A DNA stretch of 64,000 bases from Saprospiraceae bacterium (lineage in GTDB: Bacteria > Bacteroidota > Bacteroidia > Chitinophagales > Saprospiraceae): positions 2,326,001-2,390,000 of the forward strand of contig JADJOB010000002.1 in assembly GCA_016714025.1 (NCBI GenBank), given 5' to 3'. The position numbers and the translations under genes are program-made. Of this stretch, positions 7,794 to 16,744 are shown piece after piece; position 1 is the first letter of the stretch; every line of letters starts with the position of its first letter. The notes below the pieces were generated by a model. It had not been told where the DNA came from and did no database searches. It saw nothing but the letters and a program-made list of their open reading frames with translations.

Positions 7794-9198
7794 TGCCACA
7801 TTTTTAGATAGTGTAAATCGCAATTTTGACCGAGCAGCTGCTTATACGGATATCTCTCAAGGAATTTTAAAGCAAATCAAAGCCTGTAATGCTGTTTATG
7901 AAATTCGTTTCCCGGTTCGCATTGGGGACAAGATTGAAGTAATTGAAGCCTATAGAGCACAACACAGCCATCACCGAATGCCAACTAAAGGAGGGATTCG
8001 ATACAATGAAAATGTTGACAAAGAAGAAGTAGAAGCATTGGCTGCATTGATGACTTACAAATGTGCCATTGTGGATGTGCCATTTGGTGGAGCCAAAGGG
8101 GGTGTAAAGATTAATCCTAAACTATACACTGAGGATCAATTGGAACGTATCACAAGAAGATATACCACTGAATTAATTAGAAAAAATTTTATTGGTCCCG
8201 GGATCGATGTGCCTGCGCCTGATTATGGAACCGGCCCACGTGAAATGGCCTGGATCTATGATACCTACTTGACATTTAAAGGAGGAGATATTGATGCTGC
8301 CGGATGTGTAACCGGAAAGCCAGTAAGCCAAAATGGTATCCGAGGTAGAAATGAAGCAACGGGACGTGGAGTGTTTTATGGATTAAGAGAATTGTGTGAT
8401 ACCCATGATGCAATGAAAAAAGTTGGCCTGGACATAGGCTTAAGAGGTAAAAAAGTGGTGATTCAAGGACTTGGAAATGTGGGTTCGTTTACCGGAAGTA
8501 TTATGCAAAACGAAGGAGACGTAACTATCATAGCCGTTTCTGAATATGAAGGTTCTATTTATAGTGAAAAAGGAATTCACATTGAAGATTTATTAGCCTA
8601 CAGAAAACAAAACGGAAGCATTTTAGGATTTCCTGGTACGACGAATTTGCCAAGTAAAGAAGCTGCCTTAGAGTTAGAATGTGATATATTAATTCCTGCT
8701 GCATTGGAGAACCAGATTACAGCCGACAATGCTTCAAGAATTAAAGCTAAAATAATTGGTGAAGCTGCCAATGGACCCGTTACAGCAGATGCCGAAACGA
8801 TGCTTAATAAAGCGGGAATTATAATTGTTCCCGATATGTTTCTAAATGCTGGTGGTGTAACCGTATCCTATTTTGAATGGTTAAAGAATTTATCTCACAT
8901 GCGTTTTGGAAGAATGGAAAAACGATTTGATTCCAATACCTATTCTAATTTTGTTGGGTTAATTGAAAAGATGACTGCAAAACAAATTGGCGATAGGGAA
9001 CGTGAATTCTTAACACGCGGCGCAGATGAAATTGATTTAGTTCGATCCGGTTTAGAAGAAACCATGGTGACCTCTTTTCAACAAATTTGGGCCACTTACA
9101 ATAGTAAAAAAGATATGGATGGTCTCCGCAGTGCAGCCTTTGTTTGCGCACTTGAGAAAATATCCAACGACTATTCCAGTTTGGGTATCTTCCCATAG
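7777..9198 (+). CDS. Glutamate dehydrogenase (Glu/Leu/Phe/Val dehydrogenase family)
   Basis: Oxidatively deaminates glutamate to 2-oxoglutarate and ammonia with NAD(P), or the reverse; cytoplasmic. The 473 residues contain the substrate block HHRMPTKGGIRY, the catalytic segment VDVPFGGAKGGVK, the GPGIDVPAPDYGTGPREM block, and the Rossmann fingerprint QGLGNVGS in the C-terminal domain. The SRNG-like region before the Rossmann domain (EATGRGVFYGLREL) is also typical. Length agrees with hexameric bacterial and animal-like GDH. Coenzyme preference cannot be read reliably. The start overlaps ccmD; the 3' side is a repeat-bearing non-coding stretch without a clear terminator. Confidence 0.9.
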   Translation: MTKSSNATFLDSVNRNFDRAAAYTDISQGILKQIKACNAVYEIRFPVRIGDKIEVIEAYRAQHSHHRMPTKGGIRYNENVDKEEVEALAALMTYKCAIVDVPFGGAKGGVKINPKLYTEDQLERITRRYTTELIRKNFIGPGIDVPAPDYGTGPREMAWIYDTYLTFKGGDIDAAGCVTGKPVSQNGIRGRNEATGRGVFYGLRELCDTHDAMKKVGLDIGLRGKKVVIQGLGNVGSFTGSIMQNEGDVTIIAVSEYEGSIYSEKGIHIEDLLAYRKQNGSILGFPGTTNLPSKEAALELECDILIPAALENQITADNASRIKAKIIGEAANGPVTADAETMLNKAGIIIVPDMFLNAGGVTVSYFEWLKNLSHMRFGRMEKRFDSNTYSNFVGLIEKMTAKQIGDREREFLTRGADEIDLVRSGLEETMVTSFQQIWATYNSKKDMDGLRSAAFVCALEKISNDYSSLGIFP

Positions 9199-9465
9199 TA
9201 ATACCCTTATGTCCCCATCTTATACCTGTGCTCACCCGGGGTTGTTCACATTCTAATGGGTAAAACACCGCTTAAGATGCTTTCAAAATATAGAATGTAG
9301 AAGCTTGGATTTAATTTAGACAAACTACAAATAAGGGATTGATACGGTTCAAGTATTCTTCATTCTTTATGTATCCACGAATAAAGTCTTAATAATCCAA
9401 ACAAAATACAAGTTTTGATAGAATTGATGTATTGGGATAATAATCGAAATTTGAACTGCGATTTA

Positions 9466-9645
9466 TAATTCGTAATTGAACTTTCGTAATTGATAATTGG
9501 CAGTATCTACGCTCCAATAATCCGTCATTTGAACTTCGTATTTCGTAATTCATATTTCGTCCCGCGAGTACGCGGTATGTACGCAACGCTCCCATAATCC
9601 GTCATCCGTAATTCGTAATTCGAAATTCGTAATTCGCAATTAATT
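9466..9645. repeat. Degenerate short repeats of the AATTCGTAATTCG type
   Basis: Units such as ATTCGTAATT, TTTCGTAATT and TTCGTATTTCGTAATTC recur, densest at 9606-9640 where TAATTCG is repeated almost in tandem with AAATTCG and AATTCGC variants. They are interrupted by a GC-richer island at 9560-9592 with CGCG-AGTA-CGCG symmetry. The units are irregularly spaced, so this is not a CRISPR array; it looks like slipped-strand or dispersed intergenic repeat DNA. Confidence 0.7.
9509..9605. repeat. Direct repeat of a 20-mer, two copies (9509-9528 and 9586-9605)
   Basis: ACGCTCCAATAATCCGTCAT at 9509 recurs as ACGCTCCCATAATCCGTCAT at 9586, one mismatch in 20, with 57 bases between. Each copy is followed by a run of the AATTCG-type repeat, so the larger unit (20-mer plus AT repeat) appears to have been duplicated. 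Confidence 0.7.
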
Positions 9646-9692
9646 TAACCTTCTTCCATTTTGCTTGTTCCTTATAAAAATATCTAAATAAC

Positions 9693-10571
9693 ATGAAACA
9701 ACGTACTATTGAAGTAGTCGTTCCACCTCCGGAACCCCATTTTGTGGGAGATGGTTTTAGAGTACATAATTTTATACCGAGTGCGTATCGATTGGATATG
9801 GAACGGATGAGTCCGTTTATTATGTTGGACTATGGTTCGAAACATTATTTTCCACCTACCGATACTCCAAGGGGAGTAGGAGTGCATCCTCACCGGGGAT
9901 TTGAAACAGTTACGATTGCATATAAGGGAAAAGTTGCCCACCACGACAGCGCAGGAAACAGTGGAATAATTGGTGAAGGCGATGTGCAATGGATGACTGC
10001 AGCGTCAGGAGTGCTACATAAAGAATACCATGAAGAAACGTTTAGTAAAAACGGAGGTGATTTTCAAATGGTGCAACTGTGGGTGAATTTGCCGGCAAAA
10101 GATAAAATGTCTGCACCTAAATATCAGGAGTTACAACATTCAAATTTGGGCGTTTTTGAGTTGCCTGATCATAAAGGATGTATTGAAATTATAGCAGGCC
10201 ATTATGGAGATGTTAAGGGTCCAGCCATTACGTTTACTCCTTTAAATTTAATGAATGCTAAATTGAAAAAAGGAAGCCATACGGCATTTGCCTATCCTGA
10301 AAATTATAACACGGGTTTATTGGTCATCGAAGGGAGCATTAAGTTAAATCAATCTGAAGTAATTCCCGAGAACCACTTTGCATTGCTAAATAATGATGGA
10401 GAATCATTCCATATAGAGGGATTAGAAGATAGTATTGTGTTGATTTTAAGCGGATTACCTATTGATGAGCCGATTGCAGCGCATGGCCCTTTTGTAATGA
10501 ATACAAATCAGGAAATCGCCCAGGCTTTTCAGGATTTCCACCTTGGAAAATTTGGTCACCTGGAAGCTTAG
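9693..10571 (+). CDS. Pirin family protein (metal-binding bicupin)
   Basis: Bicupin of 292 residues. The metal site of the N-terminal cupin is complete: H65 and H67 in GVHPHRGFETV, then H109 and E111 in GVLHKEYHEE, the same spacing as H56/H58/H101/E103 of human pirin. Known members are quercetin 2,3-dioxygenases or redox-sensing regulators; the sequence does not tell which applies. The C-terminal cupin (about 170-280) lacks metal ligands, as usual. It starts after a repeat-bearing stretch and is followed by an Lrp-type regulator on the same strand after 123 bases. Confidence 0.88.
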   Translation: MKQRTIEVVVPPPEPHFVGDGFRVHNFIPSAYRLDMERMSPFIMLDYGSKHYFPPTDTPRGVGVHPHRGFETVTIAYKGKVAHHDSAGNSGIIGEGDVQWMTAASGVLHKEYHEETFSKNGGDFQMVQLWVNLPAKDKMSAPKYQELQHSNLGVFELPDHKGCIEIIAGHYGDVKGPAITFTPLNLMNAKLKKGSHTAFAYPENYNTGLLVIEGSIKLNQSEVIPENHFALLNNDGESFHIEGLEDSIVLILSGLPIDEPIAAHGPFVMNTNQEIAQAFQDFHLGKFGHLEA

Positions 10572-10615
10572 TGCGCCAGCTTGCAAATAAAATTGCGATT
10601 AAACCCTGTATTTTC

Positions 10616-10645
10616 TTGATTTCACAAAATATTATTCTATCTTAG
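10616..10645 (+). promoter_or_regulatory. Possible promoter of the Lrp/AsnC gene
   Basis: TTG at 10616-10618, 19 bases, then TATCTTAG at 10638-10645, seven of eight positions matching TAnnTTTG. This would start transcription about 45 bases before the ATG at 10695. Confidence 0.3.
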
Positions 10646-10694
10646 CCGTTGAAAAGAGGTAAATTCAATTTTTTATTTGTTAAAACTCGTAAAA

Positions 10695-11177
10695 ATGGCT
10701 GATAAATTGGATAAAATAGATGTAAAGATTCTGAATCTATTACAGGAAAACAGCAAAATCACCAATTTGGAATTGTCCAGAAAAATTGGTCTTTCTCCCG
10801 CTCCAACTTTAGAACGTGTAAAAAAATTAGAGCAACTTGAAATCATTGAGAGTTATCATGCCAAAGTAAACCCTAACAAAGTTCAACTCAGCATAAGTAC
10901 CTTCGTTTTGGTCAACCTGGCATGGAATAAACCACGGGCCATGGAGAGCTTTGTCGATAAAATTAAAGGAATTGAAGAAGTTACCGATTGTTATGTAATC
11001 ACCGGGGATGCAGATATCCTAATGAAGATTGTATGCAAAGACATTCAATCATACGAAATGTTATTATTTAAAAAACTTTCACAAATAGAAGAAGTTGAAC
11101 GATTGAAAACATTGATGAATCTATCAGTGGTTAAAACTTCTAATAAGCTTCCTATACATATCGAGGATTTGGATTAA
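10695..11177 (+). CDS. Lrp/AsnC family transcriptional regulator
   Basis: DNA-binding regulator of 160 residues. The N-terminal winged helix-turn-helix begins LDKIDVKILNLLQENSKITN and its recognition part is IGLSPAPTLERVKKLE; the C-terminal RAM/AsnC ligand-binding domain has the turn DCYVITGDADILMKIVC with the conserved Gly-Asp before the beta strand. This domain senses amino acids in characterised members and builds octamers. The frame extends six codons to a TTG at 10677; the ATG giving MADKLDKID is chosen. The regulated genes are unknown; the TraB-like gene follows after 26 bases. Confidence 0.9.
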   Translation: MADKLDKIDVKILNLLQENSKITNLELSRKIGLSPAPTLERVKKLEQLEIIESYHAKVNPNKVQLSISTFVLVNLAWNKPRAMESFVDKIKGIEEVTDCYVITGDADILMKIVCKDIQSYEMLLFKKLSQIEEVERLKTLMNLSVVKTSNKLPIHIEDLD

Positions 11178-11203
11178 TCCTTATTGGTTTATCGCAATCA
11201 ATT

Positions 11204-12004
11204 ATGTCATTTAAATCTGGTTTGCTGTGGCAGATAAATTCAGGCAGTAATCCAGCTTCCTATCTATTCGGTACAGTCCATCTGCAAAGTCCAATCTATA
11301 CAGATCATCTTCAATTAATTACTGAAAAAATTAAATCCTGCAGTTTTTTTGGAGCGGAAGTGGATTTAGATCGAATGGAATCTTCGGATCTTCAACATTT
11401 TTTTAAATTACCGGATTCATTGAATTGGTCATCTTATTTGCGACCCGGGCAATGGAATAAAATGCAGCGGATCAGTTTGCAGCGATTTGGTATTGATCTA
11501 AATCAATTTACAGGGATGTTTCCAATGATTGGATTGAATCAATTGAGTTTACAACTTATTGGTCGGAGTCTTGAAAAATCTCTGGATCAGCAATTATGGG
11601 AACTAGCCAGACAATGTGATCGGCACATGATCGGATTGGAAGATTTTGATATACATTTCAATATGATTCGTTCCATTGATTTACAGGATCAGATTAAAAT
11701 GATTCGGGAGTTATTTAATAATCTGGAGCGTTCCAAGCGCAAATACCAAAAAATGATCTCTGATTACAATGATCAGGACATCCGGGCAATTTACAAGAGT
11801 AGCAGAAAAATGCTTGGAAAATACCGTCATTTGATGCTGAACCAACGCAATCAATTGATGTTGTCGAAAATGCTGGAATTAATGAAAACTGATACTGGTT
11901 TTTTTAGTTGTGGTGCAGGGCATTTATACGGAATGGAAGGATTACTCCGCTTGTTAAAAAAAGCTGGCTTTGTTTTGCAACCTGTGAAACTTTTAGCTGT
12001 TTAA
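11204..12004 (+). CDS. TraB/GumN family protein
   Basis: 266 residues of the TraB/PrgY/GumN (Tiki-like) family. The two hallmark motifs are present: SYLFGTVHLQSP near residue 20 and FSCGAGHLYGMEGLLRLL near residue 235, with conserved Glu (FFGAEVDLD) between; in Tiki proteins these His and Glu residues bind the metal of a protease site. No signal peptide is seen, unlike many GumN relatives, so the protein may be cytoplasmic. It could be co-transcribed with the Lrp-type gene upstream. Substrate unknown. Confidence 0.8.
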   Translation: MSFKSGLLWQINSGSNPASYLFGTVHLQSPIYTDHLQLITEKIKSCSFFGAEVDLDRMESSDLQHFFKLPDSLNWSSYLRPGQWNKMQRISLQRFGIDLNQFTGMFPMIGLNQLSLQLIGRSLEKSLDQQLWELARQCDRHMIGLEDFDIHFNMIRSIDLQDQIKMIRELFNNLERSKRKYQKMISDYNDQDIRAIYKSSRKMLGKYRHLMLNQRNQLMLSKMLELMKTDTGFFSCGAGHLYGMEGLLRLLKKAGFVLQPVKLLAV

Positions 12005-12057
12005 GGAGTGAGGTTTTTGATTTGATTTCTTCAGATCAATTTGTTTAGCTAATTCTT

Positions 12058-14409
12058 ATGAGAGCAATAATTTACGTTTTCTTAGGCTTGTTTTTATTTA
12101 TTGGATCAAGTCATGGTCAGGATAAGTTCACCATCAGTGGATATGTTCGAGAATTTGGTTCAGGTGAAAGTATGATAGGGGTGAATCTTTATTTAAAAGA
12201 ACAACCAAGTATTGGAACAGTGAGTAATACTTATGGTTTTTATTCCATAACACTCGAAAAGGGAACACATACCTTGCTGTTTTCTTATCTGGGTTATGTG
12301 CCGGTAGAATTACCAATTACTTTAAACAAGGATACTTCGATTGAAATCAACATGAAATCCGGAGTACTTATGGAAGAAATAGAAGTGAGTGCAAAAAATC
12401 CAAGACAGAATATTGAAACTACGGATATGGGTACTATCGATGTGTCTATGGAGGCGATGAAAAAACTTCCAGCCTTGCTGGGTGAGGTAGATTTATTGAA
12501 AACGCTGCAGCTATTACCAGGAGTTTCATCTGCAACAGAAGGTACTTCAGGAATTTATGTCCGGGGAGGTGGTCCGGATCAAAATCTAGTACTTCTTGAT
12601 GAAGCCATCGTTTATAATACAGGACACTTGTTGGGATTTTTTAGTGTATTTAATTCAGATGCTATAAAAAACACTTTATTAATAAAGGGAAACATACCGG
12701 CAAACTATGGAGGAAGAATTTCTTCAGTGATTGATGTCCAAATGAAAGAAGGAAATAATGAAGACTACGTAGCAGAAGGTGGCATCGGATTGATTTCCAG
12801 TCGCTTTACGGTGCAAGGACCAGTTCAAAAGAAGAAATCATCTTTTATTGTTTCAGGAAGGAGAACCTACGTGTTGGATCTTGCACAACCATTTATTAAT
12901 AACACAAAATTTGCAGGAAGTAATTATTATTTCTATGACCTCAATACCAAAATTAATTATCAGTTGAGTCAGAAAGATCGGATTTATCTCAGTGGTTATT
13001 TTGGTAGGGATGTGTTTAAATTTTCAAATCAGGAAAGAGGTTTTGAAGTCGAGTTGCCCTATGGAAATGCCACAGGAACTTTTCGATGGAATCACTTATT
13101 TAAGGACAATTTGTTTTTTAATCTGGCTTTGATTGCCAATAATTATAAATTTGGATTGCATGGCGGTCAGGAAGAATTTCAGTTTAATGTAGATTCCGGT
13201 GTTCGTGATTATTCAGCGAAGGCAGATTTGGACTATTATCCAAATCCTTCGCACCAGATAAAAATGGGAACCCGGTATACTTATCATAAGCTTTCTCCAA
13301 ATGTGGTAAACGCAACCAATGGAGAAGTGAATTTTTCAACAAGTTTTAAGCCAAAATATGGACATGAAACGGAGTTGTATGCCTTGGATGACTGGACTAT
13401 CTCCAGAAAATTAAAATTAAATATTGGGGCACGTTTATCGATGTTTAATCAAACAGGTCCTTATCAGTCTTCTGTTGATAGCACTCAATATTCCCGTGGA
13501 GAACTTGTTAAAACCTACATTGCACCGGAGCCAAGAATTGGAATGAATTATACGGTTTCAAGATCCGCTTCTTTTAAAGCCGGGATTTCTGTATCCAATC
13601 AATACATTCATTTGGTAAGTAATTCAGGAAGTACCTTGCCAGCCGATATTTGGGTGCCCAGCACAGAAACGGTCAAGCCTCAACATGGAATTCAATATGC
13701 GATCGGGTATTTTAGAAATTTTTTAGACAATGCAATTGAAACTTCTGTAGAAACCTATTATAAAGATCTACGCAATCAATTGGATTATAAAGAATCGTAT
13801 GTAGAAAATTTTTCTGCAGAAATTGAAAATGAATTTGTTAGTGGAAAGGGGAGGGCTTATGGAGTTGAGTTATTTGTCAAAAAAAATAAAGGAAAATTGA
13901 CGGGTTGGGTTGGGTATACCTTATCAAAAACGGAACGATGGTTTGATGAAATTGAAAACGGACGCGTTTATCCGGCAGTTTACGATCGCCCGCATGACCT
14001 GGTCGTTGTGTTTAATTATGAGTTTGCAAAAAATTGGCAGGTATCAGGAAACTTTATTTATGCTACTGGAAAAAGTTATACGCCTATTAAAAGTGTATTT
14101 TTTATAGAAGGAAAACCCAATATTGAATACGGAGATAGAAATAGTTTGCGTCTTGATGATTATCATCGTCTGGATATTTCTTTTATTTACGAAAAACAGG
14201 AGAAGCTAAGAAAGCCTTTTCACAGCAGCTGGGCATTTAGTATTTATAATATATACAATCGGAAGAACCCGTTTTTTACTTACACGGATTTTCAATCAGA
14301 TGTTTTTACAGGCAATGCTTCAGCAAAAGCTTTAAAAGTATCACTGTTTACTATTATACCGTCTGTAACCTGGAATTTTTATTGGAACGCATCTAAATAT
14401 TTTAAATGA
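12058..14409 (+). CDS. TonB-dependent outer membrane receptor with carboxypeptidase-regulatory-like domain
   Basis: Outer membrane beta-barrel of 783 residues. Order: signal peptide (1-20, ending SSHGQ), a CarboxypepD_reg-like domain (about 23-105, FTISGYVREFGSGESMIGVN), plug domain (about 115-230, with GIYVRGGGPDQNLVLLDEA), then a barrel of about 550 residues rich in aromatic beta strands, ending in an aromatic strand (WNFYWNASKYFK). It imports a ligand using TonB energy. The next gene overlaps by four bases and is a DUF4249 lipoprotein, a frequent partner of this receptor subclass in Bacteroidota. No sugar enzymes are adjacent, so it is not a classic SusCD locus; ligand unknown. Confidence 0.9.
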   Translation: MRAIIYVFLGLFLFIGSSHGQDKFTISGYVREFGSGESMIGVNLYLKEQPSIGTVSNTYGFYSITLEKGTHTLLFSYLGYVPVELPITLNKDTSIEINMKSGVLMEEIEVSAKNPRQNIETTDMGTIDVSMEAMKKLPALLGEVDLLKTLQLLPGVSSATEGTSGIYVRGGGPDQNLVLLDEAIVYNTGHLLGFFSVFNSDAIKNTLLIKGNIPANYGGRISSVIDVQMKEGNNEDYVAEGGIGLISSRFTVQGPVQKKKSSFIVSGRRTYVLDLAQPFINNTKFAGSNYYFYDLNTKINYQLSQKDRIYLSGYFGRDVFKFSNQERGFEVELPYGNATGTFRWNHLFKDNLFFNLALIANNYKFGLHGGQEEFQFNVDSGVRDYSAKADLDYYPNPSHQIKMGTRYTYHKLSPNVVNATNGEVNFSTSFKPKYGHETELYALDDWTISRKLKLNIGARLSMFNQTGPYQSSVDSTQYSRGELVKTYIAPEPRIGMNYTVSRSASFKAGISVSNQYIHLVSNSGSTLPADIWVPSTETVKPQHGIQYAIGYFRNFLDNAIETSVETYYKDLRNQLDYKESYVENFSAEIENEFVSGKGRAYGVELFVKKNKGKLTGWVGYTLSKTERWFDEIENGRVYPAVYDRPHDLVVVFNYEFAKNWQVSGNFIYATGKSYTPIKSVFFIEGKPNIEYGDRNSLRLDDYHRLDISFIYEKQEKLRKPFHSSWAFSIYNIYNRKNPFFTYTDFQSDVFTGNASAKALKVSLFTIIPSVTWNFYWNASKYFK

Positions 14410-15344
14410 GATCTTACAATTTAGTTTTACTCTTTTTGTTTATTGTCCTTTTTATGAATTCTTGTGAAGAAGAATTTATTCCAGCAGAATCTGTTTATGA
14501 AAAGGAATTGGTCATTGAAAGTTATATTGAAAAGAGCGATGCAGCCCTTCCAGTTTATGCAATTTTGACCTACTCGCTTCCTTTTTATTCTTCATTCAAT
14601 ATCGATGTTATTAATAATTCGTATGTTAAAGATGCTGATGTATCCGTTTTCGATGGCAAAAACAGATATACCTTGCCACAATTGTGCTTGAATGATATTC
14701 AGGAGCCCTTGCGAAGTGACATCATTAAAAACTTTGGTTATAATCCGGATAGTTTTAAAACCGATTTGTGTATCTACGTAGATTTGTCAAATTCGATTCC
14801 CGTTGAAGCAGGTACAAGCTATGAATTAAGAGCAATTACAAATGGCGACACATTGTATAGTACAACTCAAATTCCTGATTTAATTCCTATCGACAGTTTT
14901 TGGTTTGATAAACCTGCAGGAAAAAATGCAAATGACACCTTTGCTCAATTATTTTGTATAATAAGTGACATCCCAAATCAAAAGGACTATTATCGCTATT
15001 TTACAGCTGGGCAAAATGAGCGCTTAATTCCCAATGTAACTTCTGTTACGGATGATGTATTTTTTGACGGGCAGAAATTTAAATTTACTTTGTCTGAAGC
15101 CATAAGCAGGGATGAAGACTTTGGCGATAATTCTGGTTTATTTAAAAGAGGGGATACCGTCTTGATTAAATGGTGCAATATTCCTCAAAGTCATTTTGAT
15201 TTTTGGAATACATTAGAGACCAGCGCGACTCGGCAAGGTCCATTTGCATCTTATGTAAGAATTAAGGGAAATATCGAAGGTGGACTTGGTATCTTTGGCG
15301 GTCAAAATTGTAAAAACTATACCATATACGTGCCTAAAAAATAA
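14406..15344 (+). CDS. DUF4249 lipoprotein
   Basis: 312 residues with a lipoprotein signal (LVLLFLFIVLFMNSC, Cys at residue 20). The mature part starts EEEFIPAESVYEKELVIESYI and contains DADVSVFDGKNRYTL and the EAGTSYELRAITNGDTLYSTTQIPD region typical of the DUF4249 family. Members are found beside TonB receptors and probably form an extracellular or lid subunit at the outer membrane, in the way SusD partners SusC. The start overlaps the receptor stop in ATGA, so the two are co-translated. The end lacks a sorting domain. Confidence 0.82.
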   Translation: MRSYNLVLLFLFIVLFMNSCEEEFIPAESVYEKELVIESYIEKSDAALPVYAILTYSLPFYSSFNIDVINNSYVKDADVSVFDGKNRYTLPQLCLNDIQEPLRSDIIKNFGYNPDSFKTDLCIYVDLSNSIPVEAGTSYELRAITNGDTLYSTTQIPDLIPIDSFWFDKPAGKNANDTFAQLFCIISDIPNQKDYYRYFTAGQNERLIPNVTSVTDDVFFDGQKFKFTLSEAISRDEDFGDNSGLFKRGDTVLIKWCNIPQSHFDFWNTLETSATRQGPFASYVRIKGNIEGGLGIFGGQNCKNYTIYVPKK

Positions 15345-15348
15345 AGAA

Positions 15349-15690
15349 ATGTCAAAAACCAACGAAGTCATACTCAAAGTGGTAATGGATGAGGAGAATA
15401 TTCCATCTGAAATATATTGGAAGGCGGAAAATCAACAACAAGATTGGGAAAAGTGTAAAGCATTTTTATTATCCCTATTTGAAGAAAAATCAAAAGGTAC
15501 TTTGAAATTGGATCTATGGACTAAGGATTTTCAATTGGAAGAAATGAACCAGTTTATGTATTACACGCTGTTTTCACTTTGCGAAACCTATATGAAGGCA
15601 ACACAAAATCAAAACATGGCAAACCAGTTTATGAGTTTCGTTAACTATTTTGGAGAGGAAAATGAAGTCATCGAGCGTAAAGATTCTTGA
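15349..15690 (+). CDS. gldC: Gliding motility-associated protein GldC
   Basis: A 113-residue cytoplasmic protein similar to GldC, found in gliding and T9SS-bearing Bacteroidota. Seen: MSKTNEVILKVVMDEENIPSEI start, then LKLDLWTKDFQLEEMNQFM and a C-terminal ETYMKATQNQNMANQF block, all characteristic. GldC forms part of the gliding gene set in Flavobacterium johnsoniae; its molecular role is not settled. The frame is open to an upstream ATG at 15280 inside the DUF4249 gene; the ATG at 15349, four bases after that gene's stop, gives the family start. Confidence 0.85.
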   Translation: MSKTNEVILKVVMDEENIPSEIYWKAENQQQDWEKCKAFLLSLFEEKSKGTLKLDLWTKDFQLEEMNQFMYYTLFSLCETYMKATQNQNMANQFMSFVNYFGEENEVIERKDS

Positions 15691-15695
15691 AATAT

Positions 15696-16742
15696 ATGAA
15701 TTTCGCCTCCAGTAAAACGAATAAATCGACTTCACTTACCGCTGAGAATCAAACCATCATTTTTCGACTTACTGCATTATGGGCATTGAATGAATGTGGT
15801 TTGGGAGGATTTTTACATGCACTCAATGTGCCTTTTACCGGACTTATCATAGGAGGAATTGCTGTAGCACTGATAAGCTTTATTGCCCATTTTTCGGCAG
15901 TCAATAAGGGTATCATTCTGAACTCCCTGATTATTGTTTTGATTATAAAGTTGCTGATGAGTCCACACTCAAGTGTAACTGCTTATTTTGCAGTAAGTTT
16001 TCAAGCAGTCTGTGCACTGATCTTCTATAGGATTTTAAATATTAATTTAGTAAGTATTTTGCTGGTATGCATATTGACATTTTTAGAATCTGCATCACAG
16101 AAATTAATTACGCTTACTGTGGTTGGTGGCATGAGTTTTTGGAATGCTATTGATGTATTTGTTGAAAATATTAGTAAGCAATTATTTACCACTGAGATTA
16201 CACATGCTTCACTTTGGTTGGTAGGAATCTATTTTTCAATCTATTTTGTTTTTTCAGTATTGCTGGCTTTTTTTATTTATAGTTTACTTGAACAGTTCAA
16301 GAAAATGAATATTTCAAGTAGGGACAATCCTTCGTTATGGCAATTTGAAAATGTAACCGTAGCAAAACCTAAAAAACAAAAACCAGTTTGGGTTAGGATC
16401 ATTTTATACTCCGGAATTATCATTTTTGTAATCTTGACTATATTTATTTACAATAAAGAACAATTTTACAACAGTTTTTTACTTTACTACTTTGCCAGAA
16501 CTGTTTCAGTTATTTTGTTTTGGTATTATATTGTTATGCCTTATGCAATGGCATTCGTTAGGAAATTTTTAAACAATAAGATTCCAGCATACCAAACGGA
16601 AGTTGATGAAATTATTGAATTATTTCCAAAGCTTCGTTTGATTGTTTACTATGCCTGGAATCAAACAACAGATTATAAAGGTTTGCGTAGATTAAAACAT
16701 TTTTTTACAATTACCTTGTTTGAAATTATTAGTTTCAAATAA
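15696..16742 (+). CDS. Multi-pass membrane protein, unknown function (ECF substrate-component-like appearance)
   Basis: 348 residues, not assigned to a named family. A short polar N-terminus precedes about six hydrophobic helices (residues 25-200), beginning ALWALNECGLGGFLHALNVP, a Gly-rich helix start with a PFTG turn reminiscent of ECF/CbiM-type substrate components. A cytoplasmic basic loop (KPKKQKPVWVR) follows, then two more helices and an amphipathic C-terminus. It begins six bases after gldC and ends two bases before the P-loop NTPase gene, so the two probably act together. The ATG at 15696 is preferred over a TTG at 15687 that overlaps the gldC stop. Confidence 0.55.
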   Translation: MNFASSKTNKSTSLTAENQTIIFRLTALWALNECGLGGFLHALNVPFTGLIIGGIAVALISFIAHFSAVNKGIILNSLIIVLIIKLLMSPHSSVTAYFAVSFQAVCALIFYRILNINLVSILLVCILTFLESASQKLITLTVVGGMSFWNAIDVFVENISKQLFTTEITHASLWLVGIYFSIYFVFSVLLAFFIYSLLEQFKKMNISSRDNPSLWQFENVTVAKPKKQKPVWVRIILYSGIIIFVILTIFIYNKEQFYNSFLLYYFARTVSVILFWYYIVMPYAMAFVRKFLNNKIPAYQTEVDEIIELFPKLRLIVYYAWNQTTDYKGLRRLKHFFTITLFEIISFK

Positions 16743-16744
16743 TA

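Larger units (their letters stand above)
9199..9692. other. Non-coding stretch of 494 bases between gdhA-like and pirin genes
   Basis: No convincing gene. Small open frames on the minus strand here have no family features. The first 260 bases look unstructured; the rest carries the AATTCGTAATTCG-type repeats and a duplicated 20-mer listed separately. A CCCGGG centre at about 9236 has weak flanking symmetry and no T-run, so I do not call a terminator. Confidence 0.6.

Noticed and set aside
9389..9595. Minus-strand open frame in the repeat stretch
   Set aside because: Its peptide is made of the translated AATTCG repeats and has no domain or start context.
9466..9645. Possible CRISPR array
   Set aside because: Units are about 7-13 bases, unevenly spaced, with no constant repeat and no cas genes.
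15280..15348. GldC start at 15280
   Set aside because: The extra residues are read from the DUF4249 gene in another frame and precede the family start MSKTNEV.
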